DNA from: an uncultured Rhodospira sp.
GTDB lineage: Bacteria > Pseudomonadota > Alphaproteobacteria > Rhodospirillales > Rhodospirillaceae
Assembly: GCF_937138205.1 (NCBI RefSeq)
Contig: NZ_CAKZOT010000034.1
Coordinates: 1-40,220, forward strand
Direction: 5' to 3'
Length of the DNA: 40,220 nucleotides
Numbering within the stretch: the stretch's first letter is position 1; every line of letters begins with the position of its first letter. The translations under genes were made by a program, and so were the position numbers. The notes beneath the pieces were generated by a model, which was not told the origin of the DNA, ran no database searches, and worked only from the letters and a program-made list of their open reading frames with translations. Positions 6,555 through 18,305 of the stretch are shown here, in pieces.

Positions 6555-8414
6555 ATGGAAATCCTGGGCACGCAGGCCCCGGACCCGGCGGGGCTCGGTC
6601 CGGCGGGCGAGACCGGTCCTGATCCCCGTGAACCGCAGCGGGTCGATCCCTGGACCGACGCGGCGTTGGTGGCGGCCTTGATCGCCGTCGATCCGGCCGG
6701 CCTGGGCGGAGTGTGCATCAAGGCGCTGCCCGGTCCGGCGCGCGACGCGTGGCTGGCGATGCTGCGCGACCTCTTGCCGGACTCGGCGCCGCTGCGCCGG
6801 GTGCCCCTGCACGTCACCGACGAACGCCTGCTGGGCGGACTCGATCTGGCGGCCACGTTGCACGCCGGCCGGCCGGTGGCCGAGCGCGGTGTGCTGGTGG
6901 AGGCGGACGGTGGGGTGGTCGTGCTGGCCATGGCCGAGCGCCTGACGCCGAGCTTCGCCGCCAAGGTGGGCTTGGTGATTGACCAGGGCGCCGTGCGGGT
7001 GGAGCGCGACGGCATCGCCGCGCTGACGGCGACCCGCTTCGGTGTGGTGGCTCTTGACGAGTCGGTCGGTCCCGACGAGGCCCCGCCCGACGCCCTGCTG
7101 GACCGGCTGGCGTTCCTGATGGAGCTGGAGGGGCTGCGGCAGCGCGACATCGGCGAGGCCTTGCACGACCGCGACGAGGTGATCGCCGCCCGCGAGCGTC
7201 TGGCGGCGGTGACCATCTCCGACGAGAGCCTGGAAGCCCTGTGCGGTGCCGCCATGGCCATGGGCGTGGCTTCGCTGCGGGCGCCCACGTTTGCCCTGCG
7301 CGTGGCGCGGGCCGCCGCCGCGCTCGACCGTCGCGACACGGTCGAGCAGGACGACCTGACCCTGGCCGCGCGTCTGGTGCTGGCGCCGCGCGCCACCCGG
7401 ATGCCGCCACCACCGCCTCCGCCGCCCGAGGACGAGGAGGAGCAGGAGGAGGAACCACCGCCCCCCGACGACGGCGAAGACGAACGCGACCAGCAGGACG
7501 ACGAGGACAAGCCGCTGGAGGACCGCATCGTCGATGCGGCGCAGGCCGCCATTCCGGCCAACCTGCTCGCCCGCCTGATGGCGGCGGCGGAGCGGCGGCG
7601 GCGCACCGGCATCCTTGGCCGCTCGGGCGAGCAGCGCAAGGCACTGACCCGGGGCCGGCCGATCGGCTCCAGGCGGGGGGATCCGCGCGGTGGCGCGCGT
7701 CTGGCGCTGATCGAGACGTTGCGTGCGGCTGCCCCCTGGCAGCCGCTGCGCCGGGCCGAGGTCAATCTGTGGGCCGACACCGGCCGGTCGCCGCCGCGCG
7801 TGCTGGTGCGCAAGGACGACTTTCGCGTCACCCGCTTCAAGAAACGCTCGCAGGCGACCATCATCTTCGTCGTGGATGCCTCCGGCTCGTCGGCCATCGC
7901 TCGCCTGGGCGAGGCCAAGGGGGCGGTTGAACTGCTGCTCGCCGACTGTTACGCGCGGCGTGACCAGGTGGCGTTGATTGCGTTCCGGGGCAAGGGGGCG
8001 GAGACGCTGCTGCCGCCGACGCGCTCGCTGGCGCGGGCCAAGAAGCGGCTGGCCGGCTTCCCGGGTGGCGGTGGCACGCCCCTGGCCGCCGGCATCGAGG
8101 CCGCCCACATGATGGCCGAGGTGGCGCGCACGCGGGGCGAGACGCCGTCCGTGGTGATTCTGACCGACGGCCGCGCCAACGTCACGCTGGAGGGCATTGG
8201 CGGCCGCGCCCGCGCAGAGGAAGAGGCCAAGGGGGCGGCCCAGTCGCTCAAGGCGATCGGGGTCGCCACCCTGCTGGTGGATACGTCGTTGCGGCCGGCG
8301 CCGAAGGCACAGGCCCTGGCGGAGACCATGGGGGCCACCTACATGCCCCTTCCCCGGGCCGACGCACGGGCGCTGTCCACCGCCGCGCGCGACGCGGCCC
8401 GGACGGCGGAGTGA
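6555..8414 (+). CDS. bchD: Magnesium chelatase subunit D
   Basis: A 619-residue protein with the usual three parts. The N-terminal AAA+-like domain lacks a proper Walker A. The linker (about residues 275-330) has a proline run followed by a strongly acidic stretch. The C-terminal von Willebrand A domain carries the MIDAS motif DASGSS starting at about residue 441, and a TDGRAN loop. BchD acts as the platform that couples the BchI ring to the porphyrin-binding BchH. The start ATG at 6555 lies 7 bases after bchI. The gene has the length expected for purple bacteria. No bchH is in the window. Confidence 0.96.
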   Translation: MEILGTQAPDPAGLGPAGETGPDPREPQRVDPWTDAALVAALIAVDPAGLGGVCIKALPGPARDAWLAMLRDLLPDSAPLRRVPLHVTDERLLGGLDLAATLHAGRPVAERGVLVEADGGVVVLAMAERLTPSFAAKVGLVIDQGAVRVERDGIAALTATRFGVVALDESVGPDEAPPDALLDRLAFLMELEGLRQRDIGEALHDRDEVIAARERLAAVTISDESLEALCGAAMAMGVASLRAPTFALRVARAAAALDRRDTVEQDDLTLAARLVLAPRATRMPPPPPPPPEDEEEQEEEPPPPDDGEDERDQQDDEDKPLEDRIVDAAQAAIPANLLARLMAAAERRRRTGILGRSGEQRKALTRGRPIGSRRGDPRGGARLALIETLRAAAPWQPLRRAEVNLWADTGRSPPRVLVRKDDFRVTRFKKRSQATIIFVVDASGSSAIARLGEAKGAVELLLADCYARRDQVALIAFRGKGAETLLPPTRSLARAKKRLAGFPGGGGTPLAAGIEAAHMMAEVARTRGETPSVVILTDGRANVTLEGIGGRARAEEEAKGAAQSLKAIGVATLLVDTSLRPAPKAQALAETMGATYMPLPRADARALSTAARDAARTAE

Positions 8415-8527
8415 TTGGGGGACGACAATCCACCGACAAACGATACGCGTACGAATGACTGGCGGAGAGGCTGGGGATTCGGGACAGCGGGCGAGGACGA
8501 GACGGACAAGGGCAGGGAGACGGGTCA

Positions 8528-9454
8528 ATGGTGTATTGGGCGCGCCGGCCGAACTGGGACACGGTCGGCAAGGACTGGCCCAATCGCGAGCACAGCCGCT
8601 TCGTGATCGCTCATGGCTTCCGCTGGCATGTGCAGCTCGCCGGCCAGGGTCCCGTGCTGCTGCTGCTGCACGGCACGGCCGCCTCGACCCATTCCTTCCG
8701 CGATCTGCTGGAGCCGTTGGCGCGGCATTTCACGGTGGTGGCGCCGGACCTGCCCGGGCATGGTTTCACCGCCAACCCGCCGGCCAGTTCGTTCACCCTG
8801 CCCGGCATGGGGCGGTCTGTGACCGCGCTCTTGAAACACTTGCACCTGTCGCCGGCGCTGGCGCTGGGCCATTCGGCCGGGGCCGCCGTGCTGATCCGCA
8901 TGGCGCTCGACAGGCACATCGCGCCCAACGCCATCATCAGCATGAACGGCGCCCTGATGCCGTTTAAAGGGGCGCAGGGGCACTGGTATTCCGGCGCGGC
9001 CAAGCTGTTCCTGGCCAACCCCCTGATGCCGCGCTTCCTGGCCTGGCGGGCCAGCGACGAAACGCAGGTGGCGGAGGTCATCGGCAGCACCGGTTCGGCC
9101 CTTGATGCGCGCGGGCTCGACCTGTATCGCCGCCTGTTCCGAGAGCCGGGCCACGTGGGCGGCGCGCTGTCCATGATGGCCAACTGGGATGTGCGCGCCA
9201 TGCGGGATCTGGTCGCCCACCTGGACACGCACCTGGAACTGGTGGTCGGCGAGCGCGACGGCACGGTCAGCCCGCACGACGCCGATATGTTCGTCGCCCG
9301 GACGCCGAAGGCCCGTCTGCGTATGCTGCCCGGGCTCGGTCATCTGGCGCACGAGGAGCGCCCGGACCTCATTCACGATCTGGTGGTGGAGATCGCCCGC
9401 GAGGTCGGCGCCTTGCCGCCAGAACCCCTAGCCGCCGTGCGGGCGGATGGTTGA
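8528..9454 (+). CDS. bchO: BchO-type alpha/beta hydrolase
   Basis: A 308-residue alpha/beta hydrolase. The nucleophile elbow is GHSAG with Ser116, the oxyanion region is HGTAAS, and the late catalytic His is in LGHLAHEE near residue 281; an Asp in GERDGTVSP fits the acid. BchO is encoded with bchI and bchD in most purple bacteria. Its exact role is not settled; it has been proposed to support Mg-chelatase or pigment turnover. The start follows a GGGA-type site. A 113-base gap separates it from bchD. Position and sequence make the name secure, the biochemical role less so. Confidence 0.92.
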   Translation: MVYWARRPNWDTVGKDWPNREHSRFVIAHGFRWHVQLAGQGPVLLLLHGTAASTHSFRDLLEPLARHFTVVAPDLPGHGFTANPPASSFTLPGMGRSVTALLKHLHLSPALALGHSAGAAVLIRMALDRHIAPNAIISMNGALMPFKGAQGHWYSGAAKLFLANPLMPRFLAWRASDETQVAEVIGSTGSALDARGLDLYRRLFREPGHVGGALSMMANWDVRAMRDLVAHLDTHLELVVGERDGTVSPHDADMFVARTPKARLRMLPGLGHLAHEERPDLIHDLVVEIAREVGALPPEPLAAVRADG

Positions 9455-9484
9455 TCTAGCACGCCTGACACTGGTATAGTCAGG
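9451..9484 (+). promoter_or_regulatory. Candidate crtI promoter with overlapping inverted repeat
   Basis: A sigma-70-like pair TTGATC (9451-9456) and TATAGT (9475-9480) has 18-base spacing and starts on the bchO stop codon. A perfect 6-bp inverted repeat CCTGAC/GTCAGG (9464-9469, 9479-9484) overlaps the -10 box, where a repressor could bind. It does not fit the PpsR consensus. Confidence 0.35.
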
Positions 9485-9515
9485 TTTCGTTGACAGTTCC
9501 GGGACGCAGTCCGAC

Positions 9516-11063
9516 ATGACATCATATCCCACGCCGCTCCGCCGTGCCGATGGCTCGGGCGGCGGTCCATCCGGCGGGCGTGTGCCCCATGCCGTTGTGA
9601 TCGGGGCCGGGTTCGGTGGCCTCGCCGCGGCCATCCGCCTGGGTGCGCGGGGCTACCGCGTGACCCTGGTTGAGCGCATGGACGGCCCCGGCGGCCGCGC
9701 CACCGTGTTCCGCCAGGACGGGTTCGTATTCGACGCCGGCCCAACCATCGTCACGGCGCCCTACCTGTTCGAGGAACTGTGGGAGATGTGCGGCAAGCGG
9801 CTGGCCGACGATGTCGAGCTGCGCGCGCTCAATCCGTTCTACAAGATCCGCTTCGACGACGGTGAATGGCTGACCTGCAGCGCCGACGCGGAGGCCATGC
9901 GCGCCGAAATCGGCCGCCTGTCCCCGGGCGATGTCCCCGGCTACGACCGGTTCCTCAAGGAAAGCCAGGAGATCTACCGGGTCGGCTTCGAGGAACTGGG
10001 GCATATCCCCTTCAACACGCTGATGGATATGGTGCGGATCGCCCCGGGCCTGATCCGGCTGCGCGCCGACCGCTCGGTCCATGCCCACGTGTCGAAGCAT
10101 TTCAAGGACGAGCGCATCCGCATCGGCATGGGCTTCCACCCGCTGTTCCTGGGCGGCAACCCGTTCACGGTGACGTCGATCTACAGCCTGGTGGCCTACC
10201 TGGAGCGCGCCCACGGCGTGCATTTCGCCATGGGCGGCACCGGCCGTCTGGCGTCCGGCATGGCCAAGCTGATCGAGGGGCAGGGCAATACCCTCCGCTA
10301 TAAAACCGAGGTGGAACAGATCCTGGTGGAGAGCGGCGCCGCGAAGGGGGTGCGCCTGAGCTCGGGCGAGGTCATTGACGCCGACGTGGTCGTCTCCAAC
10401 GCCGACTCGGCCTGGACCTACCGCATGATGGTGCCGCCCGAGGCGCGCAAGCGCTGGACCGACCGCCGGCTGGACAAGGCCCGGTACTCGATGAGCCTGT
10501 TCGTCTGGTACTTCGGCACCAAACGCCGCTACGAGGACGTGCCGCACCACACCATCCTGCTCGGCCCGCGTTACAAGGGGCTGCTCACCGACATCTTCAA
10601 GCGCCATCACCTGGCCGAGGACTTCAGCCTCTATGTGCATCGCCCCACCGCCACGGACCCGTCCATGGCGCCGGCGGGCTGTGATGCCTTTTATGCTTTG
10701 TCGCCGGTGCCGCACCTGGACAGCGGCGACGATTGGGAAACTATCGCCGAGGATTACCGCAAGAAAGTGTCCGCCTTCCTGGACCGGACCATCCTGCCGG
10801 ACCTCGAACAGAACGTGATCAGCTCGCGCATGGTCACGCCGCTGCATTTCCGCCACCACCTGCTGTCGATCAAGGGGGCGGCGTTCGGTCTTGAACCCGT
10901 GCTGACGCAAAGCGCCTGGTTCCGGCCTCATAACAAGAGCGAGGACGTGCAAAGGCTCTATCTGGTGGGCGCCGGGACGCACCCCGGTGCCGGTCTGCCC
11001 GGGGTCCTGTCCTCGGCCCGGGTCCTGGATACGGTGGTGCCCGATGCCTCAGCCCTGGTCTGA
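9516..11063 (+). CDS. crtI: Phytoene desaturase CrtI
   Basis: A 515-residue flavoprotein. The dinucleotide-binding motif GAGFGGLAAAIRLG lies near residues 30-43, followed by ER at the end of the second strand and GGRATVFRQDGFVFDAGPT, which is typical of bacterial CrtI. The C-terminal motif is LVGAGTHPGAGLPGVLSSA. CrtI takes phytoene through 3 or 4 desaturations to neurosporene or lycopene at the membrane. Length fits. Other carotenoid desaturases (CrtD) are similar, but the direct linkage to crtB and the sequence favour CrtI. The stop overlaps the crtB start by 20 bases, so the two are translationally coupled. Confidence 0.95.
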   Translation: MTSYPTPLRRADGSGGGPSGGRVPHAVVIGAGFGGLAAAIRLGARGYRVTLVERMDGPGGRATVFRQDGFVFDAGPTIVTAPYLFEELWEMCGKRLADDVELRALNPFYKIRFDDGEWLTCSADAEAMRAEIGRLSPGDVPGYDRFLKESQEIYRVGFEELGHIPFNTLMDMVRIAPGLIRLRADRSVHAHVSKHFKDERIRIGMGFHPLFLGGNPFTVTSIYSLVAYLERAHGVHFAMGGTGRLASGMAKLIEGQGNTLRYKTEVEQILVESGAAKGVRLSSGEVIDADVVVSNADSAWTYRMMVPPEARKRWTDRRLDKARYSMSLFVWYFGTKRRYEDVPHHTILLGPRYKGLLTDIFKRHHLAEDFSLYVHRPTATDPSMAPAGCDAFYALSPVPHLDSGDDWETIAEDYRKKVSAFLDRTILPDLEQNVISSRMVTPLHFRHHLLSIKGAAFGLEPVLTQSAWFRPHNKSEDVQRLYLVGAGTHPGAGLPGVLSSARVLDTVVPDASALV

Positions 11064-12105
11064 GAACCGCCCGTTCGCCTCGGAAGAGGACCGGACCCAG
11101 TGCCGCGCCATGATCCGCACCGGATCGCGCAGCTTCTACGCCGCGTCGCTGCTGCTGCCGCCGTCGTACCGCGACCCGGCCTACGCGCTGTACGCCTTCT
11201 GCCGCCTGTCGGACGACGCGGTGGACGAGTGCGAGGCCTCCTGCATGGAGGCCGTGGCGCATCTTCGCGACCGCCTTGACCGGGTCTACCAGGGCGATCC
11301 GGTGGACAGCCCGGTGGATCGCGCCTTCGCCGACATGGTGCGCGCCTACGACATGCCGCGGGAATTGCCCGAGGCGTTGCTCGAAGGCTTTGAGTGGGAC
11401 GTCAGCGCGCGCCGCTATGAAACCATCTCCGACGTGCGCGCCTACAGTGCGCGCGTGGCCGCCACCGTCGGTGCCATGATGAGCGTGCTGCTGGGCGCGC
11501 GGCGCCCGCAGGTGCTGGCCCGGGCCTGCGACCTGGGCGTGGCCATGCAGTTGTCCAACATCGCCCGCGACGTCGGTGAAGACGCCCGCAACGGCCGCCT
11601 CTACCTGCCCCGGCAGTGGATGCGAGAGGCCGGCCTTGATCCGGATGCGTGGCTGCAAAACCCGACGTACTCGCCCGCCCTGGCTTGTGTCGTGGCCCGC
11701 GTGCTGGGCGAGGCCAAGCGCCTGTACGAGCGCGCGGCGACGGGGGTCGCCGGTCTGCCCTCCGGGTGTCGCCCGGCCATTCACGGCGCCCGCCTGATCT
11801 ATTCGGCCATCGGCGACGACGTGGCCGCCAACGGCTTTGATTCCGTGTCGCGGCGCGCGTTCGTGCCGGCTCGCAAGAAGCTGGCGCTGCTCGGCCAGGC
11901 CACCATCGATGCGGTGCTGTACCAGACGGTCCACCCGGCCCCGGCCCTGCCTGAAACCAGCTTCCTGGTGGATGCCGCCGCCCTTGAGCCGAACATCTGG
12001 GTGGGTGCGCGGGTACCGCCTCCCATGAAGCCGTCGTTCGGCGAGCGCCTTGTCTGGGCCGTGGACCTCTGTATGCAGGTGGAGGAACGCCGCCGCCAGG
12101 CGTGA
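11044..12105 (+). CDS. crtB: Phytoene synthase CrtB
   Basis: A 353-residue squalene/phytoene synthase family protein. The first aspartate-rich motif is DDAVD at residues 57-61 and the second is DVGED at 176-180; GSRSFYAAS and YAFCRLSDD are also typical. It joins two geranylgeranyl diphosphates to phytoene, the entry to carotenoids. The ATG at 11044 lies inside the end of crtI (20-base overlap). An ATG further upstream in the same frame would extend deep into crtI and is not supported. No further crt genes follow in the window. Confidence 0.96.
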   Translation: MPQPWSENRPFASEEDRTQCRAMIRTGSRSFYAASLLLPPSYRDPAYALYAFCRLSDDAVDECEASCMEAVAHLRDRLDRVYQGDPVDSPVDRAFADMVRAYDMPRELPEALLEGFEWDVSARRYETISDVRAYSARVAATVGAMMSVLLGARRPQVLARACDLGVAMQLSNIARDVGEDARNGRLYLPRQWMREAGLDPDAWLQNPTYSPALACVVARVLGEAKRLYERAATGVAGLPSGCRPAIHGARLIYSAIGDDVAANGFDSVSRRAFVPARKKLALLGQATIDAVLYQTVHPAPALPETSFLVDAAALEPNIWVGARVPPPMKPSFGERLVWAVDLCMQVEERRRQA

Positions 12106-12172
12106 GGGCGGCGGCGACAAGTCCTGTCCTTCCATCTTGAGTGTTCGCGCGTCGCTCGAGAAAGAAACAACG

Positions 12173-12270
12173 CCGTAGGGCGCACTCGACTGCCGCGAAG
12201 CGGCGGGCAGTGCGCCGCGACACCGACCCCGGCGGATTGCCCCGCTGTGCGGGGCGAATTCGCCCTACGG
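12173..12270. repeat. Branched palindromic element, 98 bp
   Basis: An outer perfect 10-bp stem (CCGTAGGGCG at 12173-12182, CGCCCTACGG at 12261-12270) encloses two inner hairpins. The first has CGCACT/AGTGCG (12181-12186, 12209-12214) and GCCGC/GCGGC (12192-12196, 12200-12204). The second is CCCCGC/GCGGGG (12240-12245, 12249-12254) with a 3-base loop. It lies between crtB and a small leftward gene. A related half-element occurs at 38648-38701, so it is probably a dispersed repeat. Confidence 0.7.
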
Positions 12271-12281
12271 ACTACGGACAT

Positions 12282-12593
12282 CTAGTCTCGCCCGTCGATG
12301 CCCCAAATATCCTCGTTCTCGCCGGTCGAGAGGTAAATGCGTCTGTCGTGAGAGCACACGTATCGTACTCGATCTTCAGTCAGATTGTTCCAGCTTGCGA
12401 TGGCTCTAGTGGAACGAAACCTTTTTTTGTCGACGTCTTGAGTGTTTTCTTGAAGCCACTTGTACACGCGCTCCTTGTCTGATCGGAGGCGCCACATTTC
12501 AGCGAGCCATCCGACGATCTTGACGGTAATTCCCGCAACAGCGCCACCTGCACCGCCGACTACAATTCCTTCCCATAAGCTGAGATCAGCCAC
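12282..12593 (-). CDS. Small membrane protein, hypothetical
   Basis: A 103-residue protein starting at GTG (12591-12593) with a strong TTGGAGGG site 4 bases upstream. A Gly/Ala-rich hydrophobic segment lies at about residues 7-31. The rest is a basic domain containing RLRSDKERVYKWLQEN, then STRAIASWNNLTEDRVRYVC and a STGENEDIWGI ending, which reads like a small winged-helix fold. From memory, similar small proteins occur in many proteobacteria without known function. GC content falls compared with the crt genes, which hints at acquired DNA beside the tRNA. Confidence 0.6.
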   Translation of the reverse strand: MADLSLWEGIVVGGAGGAVAGITVKIVGWLAEMWRLRSDKERVYKWLQENTQDVDKKRFRSTRAIASWNNLTEDRVRYVCSHDRRIYLSTGENEDIWGIDGRD

Positions 12594-12871
12594 ATTACCC
12601 TCCAAGGTACCATGGTTTCGCGCCAGTGCTTCTGTCCGACATGCGCTGCCCAGCAAGAGTCATCAAAAAAAACCAAAGGCAGCCCTGCTACTGGGAAATC
12701 CTCCCAGCCGCTCGGTCGTCGCGCAGGCCAAAACGCGGGTCGGACGATACAGATCCGGACCAGCACGGAAAGCAGTGTGCGCAACGTATAGACGAAATCC
12801 AATTGGAAATTGCTCGGAGCATTACTGGGCGCAGTGCAGGGGCGGCGTGGCACCTGCGCGCAGAAGAAAAA
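12594..12871. other. Gene-poor stretch between small ORF and tRNA-Ile
   Basis: Below-average GC and no supportable gene. It contains a 6-bp inverted repeat CTGGGA/TCCCAG (12691-12707) and an A8 run at 12665-12672, which on the minus strand, downstream of the tRNA, could serve as a weak terminator. Confidence 0.3.
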
Positions 12872-12948
12872 TGGTGGGCCCGGCAGGACTCGAACCTGCA
12901 ACCAGACCGTTATGAGCGGCCGGCTCTAACCAATTGAGCTACGGGCCC
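12872..12948 (-). tRNA. tRNA-Ile2 (CAT)
   Basis: Reading the minus strand, the acceptor stem GGGCCCG pairs with CGGGCCC and the CCA end is encoded (12872-12874). The D arm is TAGCTCAATTGGTTAGAGC, the anticodon loop CTCATAA gives CAT, and the T arm is GCAGGTTCGAGTCCTGC. The sequence around the CTCATAA loop resembles the isoleucine tRNA whose C34 becomes lysidine to read AUA, rather than elongator or initiator Met. Automated tools may call it Met. Confidence 0.88.
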
Positions 12949-13006
12949 GGGCCGTGCCCGGCGGCTTCCCGGGAGGGGCGAGACTTTAGCGAGCCACTCG
13001 GCGGGG

Positions 13007-15142
13007 TCAAGGGCTTTGCGACACCCCATTCGGGACCGGTGCGGTGCCGTCGCCCTCGGCGGCGCCCTCGGGCCGCGTGGGCGGGCTATCCGGCAAAGTG
13101 ACCACGAAGCGGCTGCCCTGGCCCGGCGTGCTGTCGGCGTCGATGGTGCCGCCGTGGCGCTCGACAATGCGCTTGGCGATGGCCAACCCGATGCCGGTGC
13201 CGGAATAGGAATCGTTTGTGTGCAGCCGCTTGAACGCCTCGAAAATGCGGTCGCGGAACGCCGGATCGAAGCCGATGCCATTGTCGGTCACCACCAGGTC
13301 CCAGGCGCCGACGCCGCGCTGGACGGAAATGCTGACCTCGGGCGGGACCCCCGGGCGTTGGAACTTGATGGCGTTGGCGAGCAGGTTCTGGACCACGGAC
13401 AGCAGTTGCGGCCTGTCGCCGGTGACGTTGGGCAGGTCCCCGACAGTAGTGACCTGGGCGCCCGAATCCTTGATGGCCTGGTCCAGGTTGCCGATCGCGT
13501 CGCCGACCACGGCGTCGAGCGCCACCCGGGTAAAGGGCTGGGCGCGGCTGGACACCCGTGAGTATTCCAGCAGGTCGAGGACGAGGGCCTGCATCCGCTT
13601 GGCGCTGCCGACGATGAACCCCAGGAACTCGTGCGCGTCAGCGTCCAGGCGATCCTCGTAGCGCCGGCCCAGCAACTGGGAATAGGCCACCATGTTGCGG
13701 ATCGGCTCCTGCAGATCGTGTGAGGCCACATAGGCGAACCGCTCCAGGTCGGTGTTGGAGCGGCGCAGGGCCTCCAGCGTGTTCTGAAGGTCGGTGATGT
13801 CCTGGGTGGTGCCCGCCATGCGGATCGGTCCCGCCTCGTCCCGCTCGGTCACGCGACCCAGCGTGCGCAGCCAGCGCGTCTGGCCGTCTGGGTGGGTCAC
13901 GCGGTAGGTATGTTCGTATTCCTCTCCCGTTTTCAGGGCATGGTCGAGCTTGTCGGGGATCGGCGCGTGGTCCTCCGGGTGGATCAGGGCGGCGACTTGG
14001 TCGGACAGGGGGCCGTCCTTCGAGTCTTTGATCGTGATGCCGAACAACTGGAAATAGTCGCCCGTGCGCACCACCATGCCGGTCCGAACGTTCCAGTCCC
14101 AAACGCCGGTAGCGCTGGCGGTGACGGCCATGTCGAAGTTGCGCCGTTCAAGGGCGAGTGCTTCCTCCATCCGGTACGCCTCGGTGACGTCCCGAAACAC
14201 CATCACCACGCCGTGCGGCGGGGCGGTCTTGTCCCGGTTGGAGGGGTCGCGGATCGGCGCGGCGCTGTCGGCGATCTGGTGTTCCCGGCCGTCGCGTGAG
14301 AGCAACGCCGTGTGGTTGGCCAGCCCGACGGTGATCCCCTCGTCCAGCACGCGTGACACCGGATTACTGACCGGCTGGCGGGTTTCGCTGTTGACCAGGT
14401 GCAGGATGTCGCCAAGCGACCGGCCTTCGGCCTCGGCCGGTGTCCAGCCGCTCAGCCGCGCCGCTTCGGCGTTGATGCGCCGGACGCATCCCTGAGCGTC
14501 GGTGACGATCACCGCGTCGCCGATCGAGGCCAGGGTGACCTCCAGCTCGCGCCGTTGGCGGGCGACGATCTCGTAGGCCCGCAGCATGGTCAGGCCGGCC
14601 CCGGAGACGACGGCCACCAGGACCGACTCCACCAGGTGCGACTGGGCTAACAGAAAGGTCAGGACAGAGTCGGCGAGCGGCGCGCCCTGGCGCAGGCCGT
14701 CGATCGTGCCCACCAGCACCATGACGACCTGATAGTACAGGACAACCGCGACGACCCAGACGAGCGCGAAGAGCCCGGTGTTGTCCATCCGGCTCAGGAC
14801 CCGATGATACAGCAGGCGCAGGATCACCATCGCCGGCACGGTCAGGACCATGTTGATCGGAAACACAACGCTCAGAGGCAGCGTGTGCTCCCCGACCGCC
14901 GCCAACAGCGCCGTCAGCAGAAGCGCCGTCCACCAGTGGCGCAACAGCACCATCCCCATAAAGCCGAAGGCATACCGGCCGGACAGGAAGATGTCGGTGT
15001 GGGGCAGGTTCACGTTGACGTAGGCGGCCAGGGTCCCCAGCGTGCCGAACAGCACGAACACCAGGGCTTCCCGCTGCGCCGGACTCAGGTCCGGAACGGG
15101 ACTGTGCTTGGCCAGGAAACCCAGGGGGTGGGGGCTCGACAT
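13007..15142 (-). CDS. Membrane-bound PAS-PAS sensor histidine kinase
   Basis: A 711-residue kinase. Residues 25-185 hold about six or seven hydrophobic helices (a MASE-like sensing module). Two PAS domains follow (about 200-325, and 335-455 with a PAC motif TRWLRTLGR...DITDLQ). The HisKA domain has the phosphoacceptor His475 in YVASHDLQEPIRNM, the form found in phytochrome-like and related kinases. The HATPase_c domain has the N box at QNLLANAIKF (N586/N590), D620 in VTDNGIGFD, and GTGIGLAIAKRI. No response regulator is adjacent. It lies downstream of rpoD with a hairpin between. The signal is unknown; light, redox or oxygen are possible because of the PAS domains but nothing shows which. 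Confidence 0.88.
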   Translation of the reverse strand: MSSPHPLGFLAKHSPVPDLSPAQREALVFVLFGTLGTLAAYVNVNLPHTDIFLSGRYAFGFMGMVLLRHWWTALLLTALLAAVGEHTLPLSVVFPINMVLTVPAMVILRLLYHRVLSRMDNTGLFALVWVVAVVLYYQVVMVLVGTIDGLRQGAPLADSVLTFLLAQSHLVESVLVAVVSGAGLTMLRAYEIVARQRRELEVTLASIGDAVIVTDAQGCVRRINAEAARLSGWTPAEAEGRSLGDILHLVNSETRQPVSNPVSRVLDEGITVGLANHTALLSRDGREHQIADSAAPIRDPSNRDKTAPPHGVVMVFRDVTEAYRMEEALALERRNFDMAVTASATGVWDWNVRTGMVVRTGDYFQLFGITIKDSKDGPLSDQVAALIHPEDHAPIPDKLDHALKTGEEYEHTYRVTHPDGQTRWLRTLGRVTERDEAGPIRMAGTTQDITDLQNTLEALRRSNTDLERFAYVASHDLQEPIRNMVAYSQLLGRRYEDRLDADAHEFLGFIVGSAKRMQALVLDLLEYSRVSSRAQPFTRVALDAVVGDAIGNLDQAIKDSGAQVTTVGDLPNVTGDRPQLLSVVQNLLANAIKFQRPGVPPEVSISVQRGVGAWDLVVTDNGIGFDPAFRDRIFEAFKRLHTNDSYSGTGIGLAIAKRIVERHGGTIDADSTPGQGSRFVVTLPDSPPTRPEGAAEGDGTAPVPNGVSQSP

Positions 15143-15318
15143 CGATGGGCGGCTCCGCTTGCGACACGAGGGGTCCGTGTCAGGGCCTCCCGCCAGTCCA
15201 GCCAGGCATGGCCGGAGACCGGAAAGCCCCTATCCACGGTGTGCTTGCCAAGGGTAGCCGAATCATCAGGTGTTCAACAGAGTTGTGTTCGGTCCCCTGC
15301 CATGCGCACAGACGACGA

Positions 15319-15342
15319 CGGCGGATCCCTGAGGATCCGCCG
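15319..15342 (-). terminator. Strong hairpin downstream of rpoD
   Basis: A perfect 10-bp stem CGGCGGATCC/GGATCCGCCG with the loop CTGA lies 34 bases beyond the rpoD stop. There is no U-tract, so it is either a Rho-assisted terminator or an mRNA 3'-end stabiliser. Confidence 0.55.
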
Positions 15343-15375
15343 CCGAGTGCGCGATAGAGGGGGAGAAGCGGGGGG

Positions 15376-18141
<2,766 letters not shown>

Positions 18142-18305
18142 CCTTACTCCGCTCCACTTCGCTGGGAACCGCTCGGGCCCGATCGTCGACCCGTACCTCA
18201 GGACTCCGCCGGTTTCCGCGTCCTCAAAATCATTCGACTCGTCGGCCTGCCCTTGTCATGCCGGCGCGCCCCGCGCCAAATGTTGCCGTTCCGCCGGCTC
18301 CGCCG

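Noticed and set aside
4466..7918. A 1150-codon open frame on the minus strand across DUF4411, bchI and bchD
   Set aside because: It is antisense to well-recognised genes, is rich in Ser/Arg repeats, and arises from third-position GC bias.
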